Assembly (NCBI GenBank): GCA_009733775.1
Contig: WOGZ01000079.1
Coordinates: forward strand, 60,266-124,265
DNA length: 64,000 bases
DNA from: Alectoria sarmentosa
Taxonomy: Eukaryota; Ascomycota; Lecanoromycetes; Lecanorales; Parmeliaceae
Reading direction: 5' to 3'
The notes below the pieces were generated by a model. The model was not told the DNA's origin. It did no database searches and saw only the letters and a list, made by a program, of their open reading frames with translations. A program made the translations under genes and the position numbers. Every line of letters begins with the position of its first letter. Position 1 is the stretch's first letter. Of the stretch, positions 63,033 through 64,000 are shown piece after piece.

Positions 63033-63774
63033 TACACATAAATTAAATTGAATCACATATCTCGTTTTATATTTATTTTATAAATTAAACGATTTATTGA
63101 ATTTACAATTGAATAGAATTATTATGAATAAATTTCGTAAAGAATTTTCATTTTTTCAAATATTTGTTTTTTTTAAGGTCTCATCTCATTCGACATTATT
63201 ATGCGTAAGATTTTTTATTACATAAACGACATAATAATTTAAAAAAAGATCATCGTTTATCGTTTATAAATTCTCATAAAATAAGAAATTTGATACATTT
63301 AAAAAAAAAAGCGTAAATAATAAAGTTCGTTTACATTAAAATTAATATAATATATCTTCACAATGATATCGATGCGTTTTTAATATAAATTTCATTTTCA
63401 AATGTTTTAAATGTTCTTTTTTTAAACATAATGCTTCGATAAATCAATGTAAAAAAAAATTATTAATCGTTTTTGTTATTAACGTCGTGTATTTAATTGA
63501 AAAAAGATTATAAAAAAAATTTAACGTTCGTTTGTTATTATTATATTAGATAATTGAAAATCATTATTAAAGATTATGATTTATTGATTTGAAAGGTGAA
63601 TAGATAATCGCTTTATAATAAGATTATGATTATATAATTTGAAATTAAATATCTTTTAATAGGTTTTTGTTGATCTCATTCAGCGTGCGTCTCGATATTT
63701 TTAAATTTCATTTATCAAATTTATCATATCGTTTTTATTTATTCGTTTCATTCGAAAATTGATTTAATCATTAC
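63033..63774. other. unassigned AT-rich stretch
   Basis: I see no frame, repeat or known element here. Confidence 0.3.
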
Positions 63775-64000
63775 CTTAGGGGAAACACGCGACTTGGAAA
63801 TGGAACGTGTTGATTCCATTGATTTCATGTTGAAATCGACTTTCCGTCAACTTTCCATTGATGGTCCATTGACTGTCCATTTGTACAAATGTTATATTAC
63901 CATATATTTATAATTAATATATATTTAATAGATAATTCCTAAATTATATATTAAGTATAATAAGGTTCGCACTAAAGCGGATATTTCGCTTAACGTATAT
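63775..64000. other. edge of less mutated sequence
   Basis: Composition changes at CCTTAGGGGAAACACGCGAC: CA and TG dinucleotides become common, with repeated TCCATTGA and CAACTTTCC words (63817-63890) that partly pair with upstream GGAAATGGAA. After a TA-rich stretch, TTCGCACTAAAGCGG leads into the inverted motif AAGCG-GATATTT-CGCTT at 63975-63991. This could be the start of a DNA transposon terminus or of normal intergenic sequence. Confidence 0.4.

Noticed and set aside
1..64000. tRNA, rRNA or mitochondrial origin because of the very low GC
   Set aside because: No cloverleaf or rRNA motif was noticed. The repeats are LTR retroelements and the AT bias follows a transition pattern, which fits RIP better than a mitochondrial genome.

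Overview
The window looks like a transposon graveyard in an AT-rich compartment of a filamentous ascomycete genome (inference). I see no intact host gene, no rRNA or tRNA gene and no CRISPR array. Almost everything is a degenerate, nested retroelement. Pol proteins read well at family level (YVDD, YIDD, chromodomain, copia integrase) but are broken by stops where Trp, Gln or Arg codons are expected. Paired LTRs differ only by transitions: about 13 in 124 bp for element A and about 16 in 135 bp for element B1, with no transversion or indel that I can see. This is the mark of repeat-induced point mutation (RIP), a fungal defence.

Layout. 1-4181 is the 3' part of a Ty1/copia element (family A). 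4185-4319 is a lone LTR of copia family B. From about 5140 runs a Ty3/gypsy chromodomain element (G2), split by insertions: its gag and protease start is at 5274-6167, its RT to integrase at 20944-24172, and its integrase end and chromodomain at 38519-39004. The first insertion in G2 is a second gypsy element, D (6168-20938, 180-bp LTRs, TSD ATTAA). D carries a GC-rich palindrome and minisatellite block (6716-7145 and 13603-14085) that is split by a LINE (about 7146-13602). The second is copia A (24173-31335, 124-bp LTRs, TSD AATAT). The third is copia B1 (31343-38518, 135-bp LTRs, TSD TATCG), two bases beyond the TSD of A.

To the right, 39005-39667 is an inverted fragment of copia C. B2 (minus strand, 39668-47082) is interrupted by a 796-bp terminal-inverted-repeat element (43491-44286, TSD AATATTTA). 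B2 is cut at 47083 by copia C (47083 to about 51679), whose 3' half is missing. An internal minus-strand fragment of family A (51680-51722 plus 58705-60880) holds the complete minus-strand element B3 (51723-58704, TSD ATATA). 60881-63770 is AT-rich degenerate sequence I could not assign, with a 147-bp tandem duplication. From about 63775 the base composition and CA/TG content change sharply, which may be an edge of the RIP-affected block.

Relative history from nesting: G2 came before D, A and B1; D and the minisatellite came before the LINE; B2 came before the TIR element and C; the A fragment came before B3. Points of most interest: initiator-tRNA anticodon-loop (half-tRNA) primer sites in all three copia families; a 3' non-coding module shared by families A and B although their LTRs differ; paired CACGTG boxes in the LTRs of A and C; the RIP-spared minisatellite; and the non-autonomous TIR element.
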